From Tachypleus tridentatus (lineage: Eukaryota > Arthropoda > Merostomata > Xiphosura > Limulidae): a DNA stretch of 64,000 bases. Shown piece by piece: positions 12,280 to 22,707 of the stretch. The stretch's first letter is position 1. Each line of letters starts with the position of its first letter. Position numbers and translations under genes: made by a program. Location: contig NC_134830.1 in NCBI RefSeq assembly GCF_004210375.1, positions 12,276,001-12,340,000 on the forward strand, written 5' to 3'. The notes below the pieces were generated by a model. It was not told the DNA's origin. It saw only the letters and a program-made list of their open reading frames with translations, and ran no database searches.

Positions 12280-13250
12280 CCACATAATGTCTGATCAATA
12301 AGAACAACTGTTAAAAATGTGCTGTCCTAGCACCCAGAATGCATTGCATTAAGGTAACAATGAACATCATATTAAGTTCACAAATCTTATTTGGTATGCT
12401 GGCCACTTCCCAGAATATTGTATCTTTGAGTCCGCATGATATATGTACAATTTCAGACAGTCCCACAAACAGAAGTTAACTAGTGTCAGGCCCATTGAAT
12501 GAGTTGGCAACTCACAAGAAGAGAAATGTGAAATTATTCTGCCTTTAACAGGTTCCTGCAAGATATGTTCCAACTAGTTACCAATAGGTGAAGAATCACA
12601 ATTCTGCATGAAAACAATAATTTCCACCACATTCTGTCGATGAAACTAACATTAGTTATGTTCATTGCACAGTACCCTGCAGCATGAAATGTACACGTTT
12701 GCATTTCACATGCTGACGGGTATCAGAAATGTCATGATCTAGTAATAAAGTCAGTTGTAAAAACCACACCACCCTGTCATCTTAGTATGATGAAGGTGTT
12801 TAGGAAATGTTATATATGGATTAGTTTCCAACCAGATAATACAGTTGGATGTGTTGACAATTTCAAAATGAGTGAAATGTGCTACATCAGTCAATACCAC
12901 ATTGGCAGGAAAATGTTCAATAACTCCCAGTCTTTCATATAATTAACAATGGTTAAATTCATTTTTTTAAATCTTCAAACATAATGCAGCATTTCAGGAA
13001 ACATTTCAAAGCTGACTGAAGAGCTCATTGAACAGTTGAAGTTGCCAAATCCTGACACAGGGTAACAAAACATCCATTGCTGCATCCATATGTACTTGAG
13101 CTGACTTTTTCAGACCTCAGCAACAGCATCAGCTAACTAGGTGTTGATGAGCTCTATATGGTTTATAACAAATCCAACCTATCTCCTTGTATTTCTTTTA
13201 TAATTATACAACAACAATACTGGAATAAAGCCCTCTGCAGATGTTATGCA
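12280..13250 (-). pseudogene. Fossil mariner-like transposase (IS630/Tc1/mariner superfamily)
   Basis: Two blocks of the DDE transposase are readable on the minus strand. At about 12892-12755 there is DVAHFTHFEIVNTSNCIIW, then NPYITFPKHLHHTKMTGWCG. This matches the family pattern DEAHF-x-NG-VN-QN-R-W...NP...LH--KVTVWCG around the first catalytic Asp. At about 12600-12370 there are FMQNCDSS (family QQDGAPPH), IISHFSSCELPTHSMGLTLV and NFCLWDCLKLYIY (family WPPRSPDLTPxDFFLWGYLK). The second and third catalytic Asp positions read Asn, and stops separate the blocks, so it is dead. The N-terminal half toward 13250 is too eroded to align by eye, and no terminal repeats were found. This is plainly an old copy. 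Confidence 0.72.
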
Positions 13251-13742
13251 CTCTGTAATTCCCTCAGTACTGCTTTAATGTTGTAGCCTATTGTGTAATT
13301 ACACTTTACTAGCTCATCTATCTGTAAACTTGTCAATTTCATGTTGGTTAAATGAACTACACTGCAATCAAAAGAGCCATTTATACCAATCAGAAATGAA
13401 TCAAAGTGACCTTCCTTTCACATGATACTCATTACAACCCTGTACAATTTCAACTTCCTATCCCATGCTGTTTGTGAGAAATAATGTGCTGAGCTGTGGC
13501 ACTTTCTTTGTAATCACCTTGTACTCCAGTGAATGACTTTTACATGCACACTTAGTTTGGATCACTCATAAAAACTTATGGCATTTTATGTATGGAGCTG
13601 CTGCTGTCTGCTTTATTAAAACAAAAATAAAAGGAAATCTTAGTTCAAACAAACATGTCACTAAACTATATCAAGATTAAAATGTATTTTAACTAATTTC
13701 CAGTAAAAGCTAGATGAAAGTATGAATTTATATTGTACAAAG
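13251..13742. other. AT-rich sequence without a recognisable feature
   Basis: Nothing is supported between the mariner-like fossil and the hAT terminal repeat. Confidence 0.5.
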
Positions 13743-13777
13743 CAGTGGTTCTCAACCTTTTGACTTGCGGCACACTA
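13743..13777. repeat. hAT terminal inverted repeat (3' end of element)
   Basis: CAGTGGTTCTCAACC, then a G/C-rich GCGGCACAC segment, is the hAT-type end. The flanking 8 bp should be the target duplication, but its partner cannot be located without the other end. Confidence 0.75.
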
Positions 13778-13854
13778 GGACAAGCTGAAAATTTTGCGGC
13801 AAACCTGGAAAGCCTTAACGATTTTTTAGGTACACGTTATACGCTTAGAGTTAG

Positions 13855-13950
13855 CCTTAGAACGAAAGTGCAGCCAAAGCAAGCGATAGTATTGTCAATG
13901 TGCAGATGACATTAATATCGCTTGCTTTGGCCGTGATTTTCGTTCTAAGG
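13855..13950. repeat. Long hairpin inside the hAT 3' region
   Basis: Two ~35-nt arms are near-perfect inverted repeats: CCTTAGAACGAAAGTGCAGC on the left against the reverse complement of the arm ending GATTTTCGTTCTAAGG. The shared core is GCCAAAGCAAGCGATA. A ~26-nt loop separates them. It lies between the transposase stop region and the terminal repeat. Its role is unknown: it could be a subterminal transposase-binding repeat, a small nested foldback insertion or a transcript-end structure. Confidence 0.85.
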
Positions 13951-14782
13951 CTTGTTAACGATTTTGTGGTATAACAGAAAATTTAACACTTTTATTTTAC
14001 ACATTTTCAATGTGACGCTTGTGCCTGCTTCCGAGAGCAAATAAAATTGAAGCGAGGCTCTAACATAGACAAACAAGTTCGCATTTGATCATCGACTATA
14101 AGAAGCCTCTCTCTCTTTGTGGCTTTAATTTCAGTCAATGCTGAAAATCCAATTTCGCAAAACCACGAAGATGCAAATGAAAGCAGAACTTCAACTGCTT
14201 TTGAACTGATTGCAGGATATGAATTTTAATGGAGATCCAAAACTCATCCAAGCTCTTTTGGGAAACAATGACTGATAAAATTTGTCGTTTCGTAAATCAA
14301 TGAGCTGTTCTTCCTCCTCAGTTGTAAGATCTCTTGTCTCGTTGATTCCGAATAGATAGGCCACCCAGTTATATTCATCGATAGCAAGTGACGGGAAGTA
14401 ATGTTTTAGTGCGGTAGATCGCTTAATGTGTTCAAAATTTGAGGGACATTCGTTAATGGAAGGAAAACAATCAAGGACTCCTTTCGAGTACTTATTCTTC
14501 CACAGCGTCAACTTTTCATCGAAGGCCTTCAGTTTGGATGTTGCAGTAATAATGTTTTCAGATGGTCCTTGGAGACTTTACTTCAGAGAATTTAATTTGT
14601 CAAACAAGTCAGAGAGAAATTGAACCTTCAGCCACAAGATCTCATCATGAAAAGAAAATTCAAAACCTGCTTCCTCAACCTCCAAGAAAGAAATTACTTC
14701 AGTTTTTAGTTGGACAAGACGCTATAACACCTGTCCTTTCGAAAGCCACCGAATTTCAGTGTGATACAGCAGCTTTTTGTAG

Positions 14783-15061
14783 GCCTGGCATGGCCGAGCG
14801 CGTTAAGGCATGCGCTCGTAATCTGAGGGTCGCGGGTTCGCATCCGAGTCCCGCTAAACATGCTCGCTCTTTCAGCCGTGGGGCGTTATAATGGGACGGT
14901 CAATCCCACTTTTCGTTGGTAAAAGAGTAGCCCAAGAGTTAGCGGTGGGTGGTGATGACTAGCTGCCTTCCCTCTAGTCTTACACTGCTAAATTAGGGAC
15001 GGCTAGCACAGATAGTCCTCAAGTAGGTTTGTGCGAAATTCCAAAAACAAACAAAAAACAA
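14783..15061 (+). mobile_element. tRNA-derived SINE, long family, copy 1 (inside the hAT)
   Basis: The head is tRNA-like, with a TGGCCGAGCGCGTTAAGGC A box and a GGGTTCGCATCC B box. The body contains TAAAAGAGTAGCCCAAGAG and TTACACTGCTAAATTAGGGA, and the tail is A/C-rich (CAAAAACAAACAAAAAAC). A perfect 12-bp target duplication, AGCTTTTTGTAG, flanks it at 14771-14782 and 15062-15073. That is the mark of LINE-machinery insertion and shows the SINE landed after the transposon. Confidence 0.93.
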
Positions 15062-15793
15062 AGCTTTTTGTAGTCTGAATCCATCGCCTCACAGAGAAGA
15101 GAGAAAAGTCGAGACTAAAGTGGCCGAGACTTGATGAAATTTACTACTTGAATAACTTGATTCATAACAGACTGCAAATCTTTCAGTAAAGATTTGGAGG
15201 CGAGCACCTCTCTGTGAATCATGCAGTGAACAATCCTAATGTTTGGATTTTGTTGGCGCACCAGAATGACGAATCCCTTCTTTTTACCTTACATTGAAGA
15301 ACAGCCATCGGTGCAAACGCTGACACAGTTATTCCAATGTAATTTGAAGAGCAAAATGTTTTCATTCAACAACTCGAAAATGTCTTGGCCTTTCCTGTAC
15401 TTTTTAAATCTTTGCAAAATTAGTATTCGTTTACGATTTTCCATCTTTTATGAATCGAACAAAAGTCAGAACTTGAGATTTTCCACTAACGTCAGAAGAT
15501 TCATCAACTTCAAGAGACCAGAGCAGAGACAATTCATCTTCAGGCGCTTCCAAGTGTTCGCAAACTTGATCCTTCAAATCCAACGATAAGTCTACAATTC
15601 TGCGCGAAATTGTGTCATTGGACAGTGGAACTTACTTAACCTTTTTGGCGGCATCCGTTCCAAGCATAGTTTCAACAATGATTGCTAACGCTGGCACAAT
15701 GACTGATTTGGCCTCCGTATGCGCTTTCTTGCGTTTTGCCAACAACTGAACAACCTTATAACTTGCAATCAATCCTTTTTCGGACAGCTTCAT

Positions 15794-16054
15794 CTATTTC
15801 ACAAGCTTCCTTGATCGCTCATGTTGTTGAGCCGCGAGATTCTCGAAGTAATCTTTTGGTCTATCCTTCACAGCTGAATGTTTTGTTTCCAAGTGTCTCT
15901 TCAGTTTGCTAGGAACAAGCGCCTCGTTCGATAAAGCTGCATTGGAGAGTAGGCAGAATGGTAATTGAGAATGTTCCGATTCCAAAGCGATAAAACCGTA
16001 TTCGATGTATTCGTTTTTGTACTTTCGTTTGTTTCCTTGCTTTTGATTCAACAC
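15794..16054 (-). pseudogene. hAT transposase N-terminus with degenerate BED finger
   Basis: An 86-codon open stretch reads MLNQKQGNKRKYKNEYIEYG, then IALESEHSQLPFCLLSNAAL, and VPSKLKRHLETKH at residues 47-59. The PSKLKRHLETKH segment is the signature of this transposase group's BED finger. The first zinc-ligand Cys (residue 34) is present, but the position expected to be the second Cys reads Ser (residue 37). The finger is probably inactive even apart from the downstream breaks. Confidence 0.8.
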
Positions 16055-16075
16055 ATTCTCCTTTGCAGCACCAGA

Positions 16076-16936
16076 CTAACTTTTTTTTTTTTTTCATGGA
16101 TAAATGATAAGCTAATTCATACACGATAAGCACGAAGTTCTGCAGTTGGTATAAAATTCCTACCTACAGAGTAGTAGCTGTAGCTTACCGCATAATGAGA
16201 ACGTGTTCCAGAAAGCAGTTTGATTGTTTGATGCATCATTTATGACGTACGAAGCGCTTTTTATGCATAATAAAAATTCACTGTTAATTCATACCATTAT
16301 AGTTAAACGAAAAATGTGTTGGTTAAACATAGTAGCCTACTTTTTCAAATTAATATAAATCAAACATAATTATGAGAATCATAATACTTACATTACAATT
16401 TTTGATGGAACCTTTTGTAGTCCATTTAAGCTTTTTCTAATCACATTAGCCATCTTAAGCCTAATGTTTGGAAGAGCGTAAACTTAAAACTCAATAAATC
16501 ACTAAATTAAAAACACAAAAGCTAAATAAAAGTTCTGGATTTTCAAAATCGTAAAAAGGATGGTAAAGCTTTTGATATTACCAAGAGTTTTCTGAATTTC
16601 TCGAATTTATGTTGTTATAGATTACTAAGAGTACTTACGTTTAATCAATTCTCCCACAACGGTTAAAAACGTTCTATTTTGCTAAGCAAACGCAATTCAA
16701 TATCTCAGAATAGAACAATGTGATGTAACCAATCAAATTCAGCTAGTAACAAGCGACACTTTACAAAACGCAAAGAAAAATGAATATACTTTCTAAAATT
16801 AACAAATGTTTAAGTAATCCACTTTTTAACACATTTTTCATAATTCTTGCAACCACTTTATTTTTTATTAATTTTTCCAAAATTAATTCAAATAAAAAGT
16901 AGTTACGTTATATGCAATAAAACCTAAATGACAAGT
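16076..16936. other. AT-rich sequence, possibly the lost 5' end of the hAT
   Basis: The sequence includes a T-run at 16081-16094. No hAT terminal repeat, gene or other family was recognised. Confidence 0.45.
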
Positions 16937-17068
16937 TTGTTGTTGTTGTTGTTTTGAATTAAGCACAAAGCTACACAATAGGTTATCTATGCTCAGCCCA
17001 CCACGGCTCTTGAGAGCCGGATTTTAGCGTTGTAAGTCCACAAACATCCCGCTGAGCCACTGGGTAGC
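16937..17068 (-). mobile_element. tRNA-derived SINE, short family, copy 1
   Basis: Read on the minus strand it has an A-box-like GTGGCTCAGCGGGA, a decayed B box, and the tail GTGTAGCTTTGTGCTTAATT followed by a CAA repeat. An 11-bp target duplication, AAATGACAAGT, lies at 16926-16936 and 17069-17079. The 3' tail is close to that of the long family, but the body lacks the long-family core. Confidence 0.85.
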
Positions 17069-17100
17069 AAATGACAAGTAATTAGAAAAATGAATCAATA

Positions 17101-17365
17101 ATGGCATGGCCAAGCGCGTTAAGGCGTGCGACTCGTAATCTTAGGATCTCGGATTCGCATCCCCATCGCGCCAAACATGCTCGCCTTTTCAACCGTGGGG
17201 GCGTTATAATGTTACTGTCAATCCCACTATTTGTTGGCAAAAGAGTAGCCCAAGAGTTGGCGGTGGGTGGTGACGACTAGCTGCCTTCCCTCTTGTCTCA
17301 CACTGCTAAATTAGGGACGGCTAGCACAGATAGCCCTCGAGTAGCTTTGTGCGAAATTCAAAACA
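17101..17365 (+). mobile_element. tRNA-derived SINE, long family, copy 2
   Basis: Begins ATGGCATGGCCAAGCGCGTT, carries the AAAAGAGTAGCCCAAGAGTT core and ends TAGCTTTGTGCGAAATTCAA. The poly-A/CAAA tail is very short and no target duplication is obvious, which suggests an older or 3'-truncated copy. Confidence 0.9.
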
Positions 17366-17538
17366 TTTGCTGCTTTCTTGTTTTCTTAAAAATACGGGCT
17401 ATCAGTGATGCGTACGTGTTTTCTTACAGTAAAGCCACATCGGGCCATCTGCTGAGTTCATCGAGGAGAATCAAACCCATGAAAAAGATAAAAGAAAATG
17501 AATTACCTAAACCTCATGTTCCATGCCTATAGGGGCGG

Positions 17539-17816
17539 TTTGTTTGTTTGTTTTTGAATTTCGCGCAAAGCTACTCAAGGGCTATCTGCGCTAGTCGTCC
17601 CTAATTTAGCAGTGTAAGACTAGAGGGAAGACAGCTAGTCATCACCACCTACCGCCAACTCTTGAGCTACTCTTTTACCAACGAATAGTGGGATTGACTG
17701 TCATATTATAACTCCCCAACGGCTGAAAAGGCGAGCATGTTTGGTGCGACGGGGACGCGAACCCACGACCCTCAGATAACGAGTCGTATGCCTTAACCCA
17801 CCTGGCCATGCCGAGT
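17539..17816 (-). mobile_element. tRNA-derived SINE, long family, copy 3
   Basis: Full-length and in reverse orientation: a TTTG-repeat tail at its left, the tRNA-like head at its right. A 13-bp target duplication, CCTATAGGGGCGG/CCTATCGGGGCGG with one mismatch, lies at 17526-17538 and 17817-17829. It forms an inverted pair with copy 2, about 170 bp away. Confidence 0.93.
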
Positions 17817-17829
17817 CCTATCGGGGCGG

Positions 17830-18162
17830 AATGTATGTTGTTTGCTTGATTTAAATTATATTTTGTAGACCGTGTTACTCATCATTAATTTAGGTGTCTG
17901 AATAACATTATTTCGCAGACGAACAGGTTGTTTTAAATGTTTCACTTGTAAATTTCAGTGAAGCTGGAAAAAAATTGATGAAAAGGTCTAATTTATTCTT
18001 TGTTTTATTACTCTAACAACATACCAGTTTCTGTCATTAACGTTTCAGCACTAAACGTTTAGTCATACTTCACAATCGGTTAATGCTATTTTATTTTATT
18101 TGTCCACACCCTCTACACCCTGTCACATACAATAATAAAAGGTGTGACTTTAACTTGATAGA
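17830..18162. other. AT-rich unique sequence
   Basis: No gene, RNA or repeat family is recognisable between the two SINE copies. Confidence 0.5.
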
Positions 18163-18266
18163 AGTTAAAGTACAAAGCTACATAATGGGCTATCTGTGTA
18201 CTACACTGCACCACGGGTTTCTAGCGTTGTCAGTCCACAGACATTCTGCTGTGCCACCAGGAGGGC
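18163..18266 (-). mobile_element. tRNA-derived SINE, short family, copy 2 (partial)
   Basis: It matches 16937-17068 in the same orientation (TACAAAGCTACATAATGGGC, TAGCGTTGTCAGTCCACAGA, GTGCCACCAGGAGGGC). The tail side is truncated and no target duplication was found. Confidence 0.75.
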
Positions 18267-19054
18267 TTAAATGTGCTTGCTAGCTAATTCCGTAATTTCC
18301 GAAATACCCATTGATTTCAATACACCCCTTCTGAACGTCGGCATTTGCACATTAGAAAAAAAAAAAAAAAAAAACTTTTTTTTGTCTAAAAATAATTTTC
18401 CACGCATTTTTCTTAAGATAATTTGGACATTTCGTATTTATTCAAAGAATTATTGATGTTGATTAAATAACACTATGCATTAAAATATTACAGGTATTTT
18501 GGTCGTGTTGTGCGTGACTTGAAGGGTCAGATACTATTTCTTCTTCCATAACACTATGCAATCTGCATTATTTTTGTTTATAAAATATGCAAACATCCCA
18601 CGCTGATTTTCAGTAAATCAAATAAATTGATAATTAAGTAATCAAAATATGCGTTACTATCACGATAAGGATTAAGTTGTTTTTAATCCCAAACATTGTA
18701 TATTAAAATGTTTTATACACGCAGCATAACTGAATTGTTTATATAAATATTTATTTACTTATCAGTTATATGTCGCCACAGCACTACGTACATATTTCCC
18801 GAGGAGAAATATTTATAAAATATTTTTTAAACTTATATATTTTTAAACTTATTATTTTGTAACCTAAATTATTTGAGTGTCTGAATAATGTTGTTCTCCT
18901 TCGCCAAATTTATGATTTTGACCAACTATTTAATGTTATAGATTTCTTTTATTTTCTTTAGGTTACTAGATGATGAATAAAGAAGAACTCAAAAAGGCCA
19001 TAATTAAGAAACAATATTTGCTAGTACCTTAAACAATGTCATCTCCAAAATCTG
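18267..19054. other. AT-rich sequence with an A19/T8 run
   Basis: A run of 19 A at 18356-18374 is followed by C and 8 T. Otherwise the sequence is AT-rich, stop-dense and unrecognised. Confidence 0.5.
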
Positions 19055-19292
19055 GGCCCGGCCATGGCCAGGTGAATAAGGCACTTGACTCTTAATCTGA
19101 GGGTCGTGGGCCTGATTCCAGTATTATAATATGACGGTGAATCCCACTATTCGTTGGTAAAAGAGTAGCCCAAGAGTTGGCGGTGATGACTAGCTATCTT
19201 TTCTCCAGTCTTACACTGCTAAATTAGGGACAGTTAGCACAGATTAGCTCGAGTAGCTTTGTGCGAAATTCAAAAACAAGCAAACAAACCCT
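19055..19292 (+). mobile_element. tRNA-derived SINE, long family, copy 4 (internally deleted)
   Basis: A diverged head (GGCCATGGCCAGGTGAATAA) leads into the AAAAGAGTAGCCCAAGAGTT core and a tail TAGCTTTGTGCGAAATTCAA plus CAAGCAAACAAA. It is shorter than copies 1-3 because of deletions between head and core and near GGCGGTGATGAC. Confidence 0.88.
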
Positions 19293-19598
19293 GGGTTTAG
19301 TTCACGTAGTTTCGATTGTAACGGCATTTCATTAACATATATTTATTTTAATATGAACGATTGTTTTAGTTAAATATATATTAATATTTAGAAATGTACG
19401 CCACTTCTTGTGCTAAATATGTATTGCGAAATTCTCCTCTATTTTATAAATTTGTAGAAGATTTAGAGTAAAGAATCATCAATTGCAGATATGTGTATTC
19501 AAATTCTAGTGACTGCCAGTATTGTTGCCAACTGAAATTTCTAGAACCTTGTCAAATGATTATAAAGATAGTCATCAAACTCGCTGAGAAATAGCATA
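19293..19598. other. AT-rich unique sequence up to the gap
   Basis: It does not match any part of the tRNA-Ala unit, so the left border of the array lies inside the gap that follows. Confidence 0.6.
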
Positions 19599-20098
19599 NN
19601 NNNNNNNNNNNNNNNNNNNNNNNNNNNNNNNNNNNNNNNNNNNNNNNNNNNNNNNNNNNNNNNNNNNNNNNNNNNNNNNNNNNNNNNNNNNNNNNNNNNN
19701 NNNNNNNNNNNNNNNNNNNNNNNNNNNNNNNNNNNNNNNNNNNNNNNNNNNNNNNNNNNNNNNNNNNNNNNNNNNNNNNNNNNNNNNNNNNNNNNNNNNN
19801 NNNNNNNNNNNNNNNNNNNNNNNNNNNNNNNNNNNNNNNNNNNNNNNNNNNNNNNNNNNNNNNNNNNNNNNNNNNNNNNNNNNNNNNNNNNNNNNNNNNN
19901 NNNNNNNNNNNNNNNNNNNNNNNNNNNNNNNNNNNNNNNNNNNNNNNNNNNNNNNNNNNNNNNNNNNNNNNNNNNNNNNNNNNNNNNNNNNNNNNNNNNN
20001 NNNNNNNNNNNNNNNNNNNNNNNNNNNNNNNNNNNNNNNNNNNNNNNNNNNNNNNNNNNNNNNNNNNNNNNNNNNNNNNNNNNNNNNNNNNNNNNNNN
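19599..20098. other. Assembly gap (500 N)
   Basis: Exactly 500 N, the usual placeholder for a scaffold join of unknown length. It hides the left border of the tRNA-Ala array. Confidence 0.99.
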
Positions 20099-21384
20099 AA
20101 TAGAGAAATATAGTCTTCACCGAAAACACAGAGAATCCCAACATTTATATACTTCTTACATCATATTTATGCGTTTAACTCATGAATCAACCCTTCTTGA
20201 AATGAAGATATTTATCTTTTCCAAATACATCATAGTGGAAACTCGATTACAAAACGGCTCACAATCGTTGTAAACTTTGAAGATAAGAAAAGTAGAGTTT
20301 GTGGAACGTGGTAATTTCTTTCCAAAATCACGAAATATAAGTAAAACGCTTGTTTCTCATACAATCATAAACAGTTTCACTGTGTTTAGATCTGTCGATA
20401 CTTTTAATAAAGTTTTCTTAAAGCATAGTTTGCGTTTTACCTTACGTACCAATTATATAACTGCATTTATATCAACAATCATTTTCATAGGAAAATCATT
20501 TACAGTGAACTGTAGCTACAAACGATCTTTGTTCTCTGAAATAATTACGAAATAAGAAGGTTAAATTCTTTTACTTTATGATCAAGACGTCATTATGAGA
20601 AAATATTTGAGAATTTCTAAGTTTATTGCTTTTACTGCTTTATAACCTAGCAGTTTCAGAGAAAATTAAATAAAACACGGGACGTTTCAGAAATTTACCA
20701 AACAATTATTCTTCTCTTTGACTTTGAAATTTGCAAATACCTATTCTATTTAAGTACGGTTTGAAATATTACAATTTGTTCTAATTTGCTTCTAAATTTT
20801 GAATTGTTTCATACTTCTAAAGAGATATACAGCATTTTATTGTAAATGGAGAACTAACGCCCATACCTTTGAGGCATAATGATCATCGCATATGTTTAGT
20901 AGAAATTCTCACTATTACGTAGGCAACTGATAATGTTGCAAAACAAACCCATGTCAGATAGCTATTATTCATCTGTCTTTAATGTAGGTAAATAGTGCGT
21001 TTTATAAAATTCTTCGTGATCTTGATTGCCCAATGAATACATACAGACAAATCTCAATAAACAGAACTGTTTCTGATCTACCCTTCAAAGTACAAGTAAG
21101 ATTTTAGCTTTGCTTGCGATACAGAAATATGAGCGTATAAAACCCATTCTCACTCTGTTTCCTGAAGCTGACGTTACAATTACAATATTATGAGTAAGAG
21201 CTACGAAAATAATTTTAATCACCTCACTCAAAAAAAGAAATTAAATTTAAATAGTAATGGTACACGTGAAACTTTACAATAACAAGACTCTATTTTACAC
21301 AAAATTTTCTTTGGAATTGGTACATACCTTTCTTTGTAAACCATCGCTTCCACCAGAAATGACGAAATTGTTCATGCTTAATAT
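20099..21384 (+). repeat. Segment L, copy 1 (left end cut by the gap)
   Basis: Corresponds to roughly the right 70% of L. It carries more small indels than later copies, as expected either for an array-edge copy or for lower consensus quality next to a gap. Confidence 0.9.
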
Positions 21385-21666
21385 GCACACAATAACTATT
21401 AGTAGAAGTAATATTTCAATGTTTCACTTGTGTCTGTAACCCTGTCGTCTTTAACGTAGTTTTCTTCTTTTCGAACGTTTAATATGCTGTCACTGTTTCT
21501 GATGGTCAGTACGCATCTTCTAGCATGACCGACCGCCTTTGCAATGATATGCATTTCTAAAGTAGCTCGAGACTAGAAATATTCATTCTTTCCGGTTTCT
21601 CTTACTTTACTTGTGTAGATGAACCTGAGTTAAAACAAATCGTTTTGTGTCATAACAGAATCCACG

Positions 21667-21733
21667 AGAAACGTAGTCAAGTGGTAGGCGCGCTTAGCAT
21701 GCGAGAGGTACTGGATCGATACCCAACGCCCCA
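21667..21733 (+). pseudogene. tRNA-Ala(AGC) pseudogene, chimeric 5' end, degenerate
   Basis: Its upstream sequence is CCACGAGAAACGTAG instead of GAAGGGGGCGTAG, so the 5' acceptor strand is replaced. It also lacks single bases in the D stem, anticodon stem, T stem and 3' acceptor (67 nt against 73). It is the first copy after the gap. The anticodon loop TTAGCAT is intact. Confidence 0.85.
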
Positions 21734-22623
21734 AACGTGTTTTGCACACACAATAACTATTAGTCGAAGTAATGTTTCAATTTGTGTCTGTAACCCTGTT
21801 CGTCTTTAACGTAGTTTTCTTCTTTTCGAACGTTTAATATGCTGTCACTGTTTCTTCTTGATGGTCAGTACGCATCTTCTAAGTATGACCGACCGCCTTT
21901 TTTGCAATGATATGCATTTCTGAAGTAGCTTCGAGACTAGAAATATTCATTCTTTCCGGTTTCCTTACTTTACTTGTGTAGATGAACCCGAGTTAAAACA
22001 AATCGTTTTGTGTCATAACAGAATCCACGAGAAACGTATGTAACAATGGAGTAGCGCTAAAGAAACTTACAAAACTTATGTAAGGGGTGTAATGAAGAAT
22101 AATGAGCACTTTTCTCCGAGCGTGCGATAAATAATGGATTGAAAGCTCGTGCATGCACTGTAACAGTTTCTCATTAGTTTAAAACAAATACGCTAATATT
22201 AAATGCACGTAAGCGAAAATTATAAATTAAAAGTCAATAAACCCTCTTCGTCATTTGAATATATCATTACCCTTTTCACGTGGATGTATGACGTTTCATA
22301 ACTAGGTTTCCTGTGAGAGCTGCTTGCAAATGTCAAAATATTATGGCATGTTTGTTAGGATTTTACCTGCAATGTCGTGTATGTAATTAACGTTTTTAAT
22401 GTAACGTTTCAGAGGAGATCTTTCACAATTTTGATTTCTCTTGCAGTGCTCATCGCCAATTGCGTTTTACTGGAGAGAAGTGTATGCTGTAAATTATTCT
22501 TCTATTGAAATATGCGGAGAGTGCAATGTAAAAAATCTGACGTTTCTTAGAAACTGGATACAAAATTTTGTGTTGAAGAATTTACGGAATAAACTCGGAA
22601 AGTGTAACACGCATGAAAACGAA

Positions 22624-22696
22624 GGGGGCGTAGCTCAAGTGGTAGAGCGCTCGCTTAGCATGCGAGAGGTACTGGGATCGATACCCAACGCCTCCA
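22624..22696 (+). tRNA. tRNA-Ala-AGC: tRNA-Ala(AGC)
   Basis: Full GGGGGCG 5' strand including G3:U70. The T stem has a C49/A65 mismatch (CCCAACG for CCCAGCG). A T5 Pol III terminator lies 7 nt after the gene, then segment L. Confidence 0.92.
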
Positions 22697-22707
22697 AACG
22701 TGTTTTT

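Larger units (their letters stand above)
13743..16075 (-). mobile_element. Broken hAT DNA transposon (ZBED5/SCAND3-like lineage)
   Basis: The left boundary starts with CAGTGGTTCTCAACCTTTTG followed by a GCGGCACACTA stretch, a terminal repeat typical of hAT (Charlie-type) elements. The transposase is readable on the minus strand in order: a BED-type N-terminus (16054-15794), KAHTEAKSVIVPALAIIVET and PLSNDTISRRI (about 15760-15590), LEVDESSDVSGKSQ (about 15515-15465), VCTDGCSS (about 15324-15299), FPSLAIDEYNW and the C-terminal half (14511-14191), and the dimerisation region CEIGFSALTEIKATKRERL (about 14165-14100). These motifs match the hAT proteins domesticated as ZBED5 and SCAND3. The frame is broken by stops and frameshifts, and a SINE sits inside it. 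The matching terminal repeat was not found up to 16930, so the 5' end is lost or unrecognised. Confidence 0.88.

Noticed and set aside
14783-14850. Functional tRNA at SINE heads
   Set aside because: The head is followed by the SINE core and tail and flanked by target duplications; the acceptor stem is not closed. The same applies to the other SINE copies.
14562-15589. Plus-strand open frames at 14562-14891 and 15239-15589
   Set aside because: They are shadows of the minus-strand hAT transposase and of the inserted SINE.
18083-18456. Short plus-strand frames around the SINE fragment and the poly-A run
   Set aside because: They overlap the reverse short-family SINE and a homopolymer and show no coding character.
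19575-20144. Long open frames across the two N blocks (also 54235-54919)
   Set aside because: They are made of unknown bases; there is no sequence to support them.
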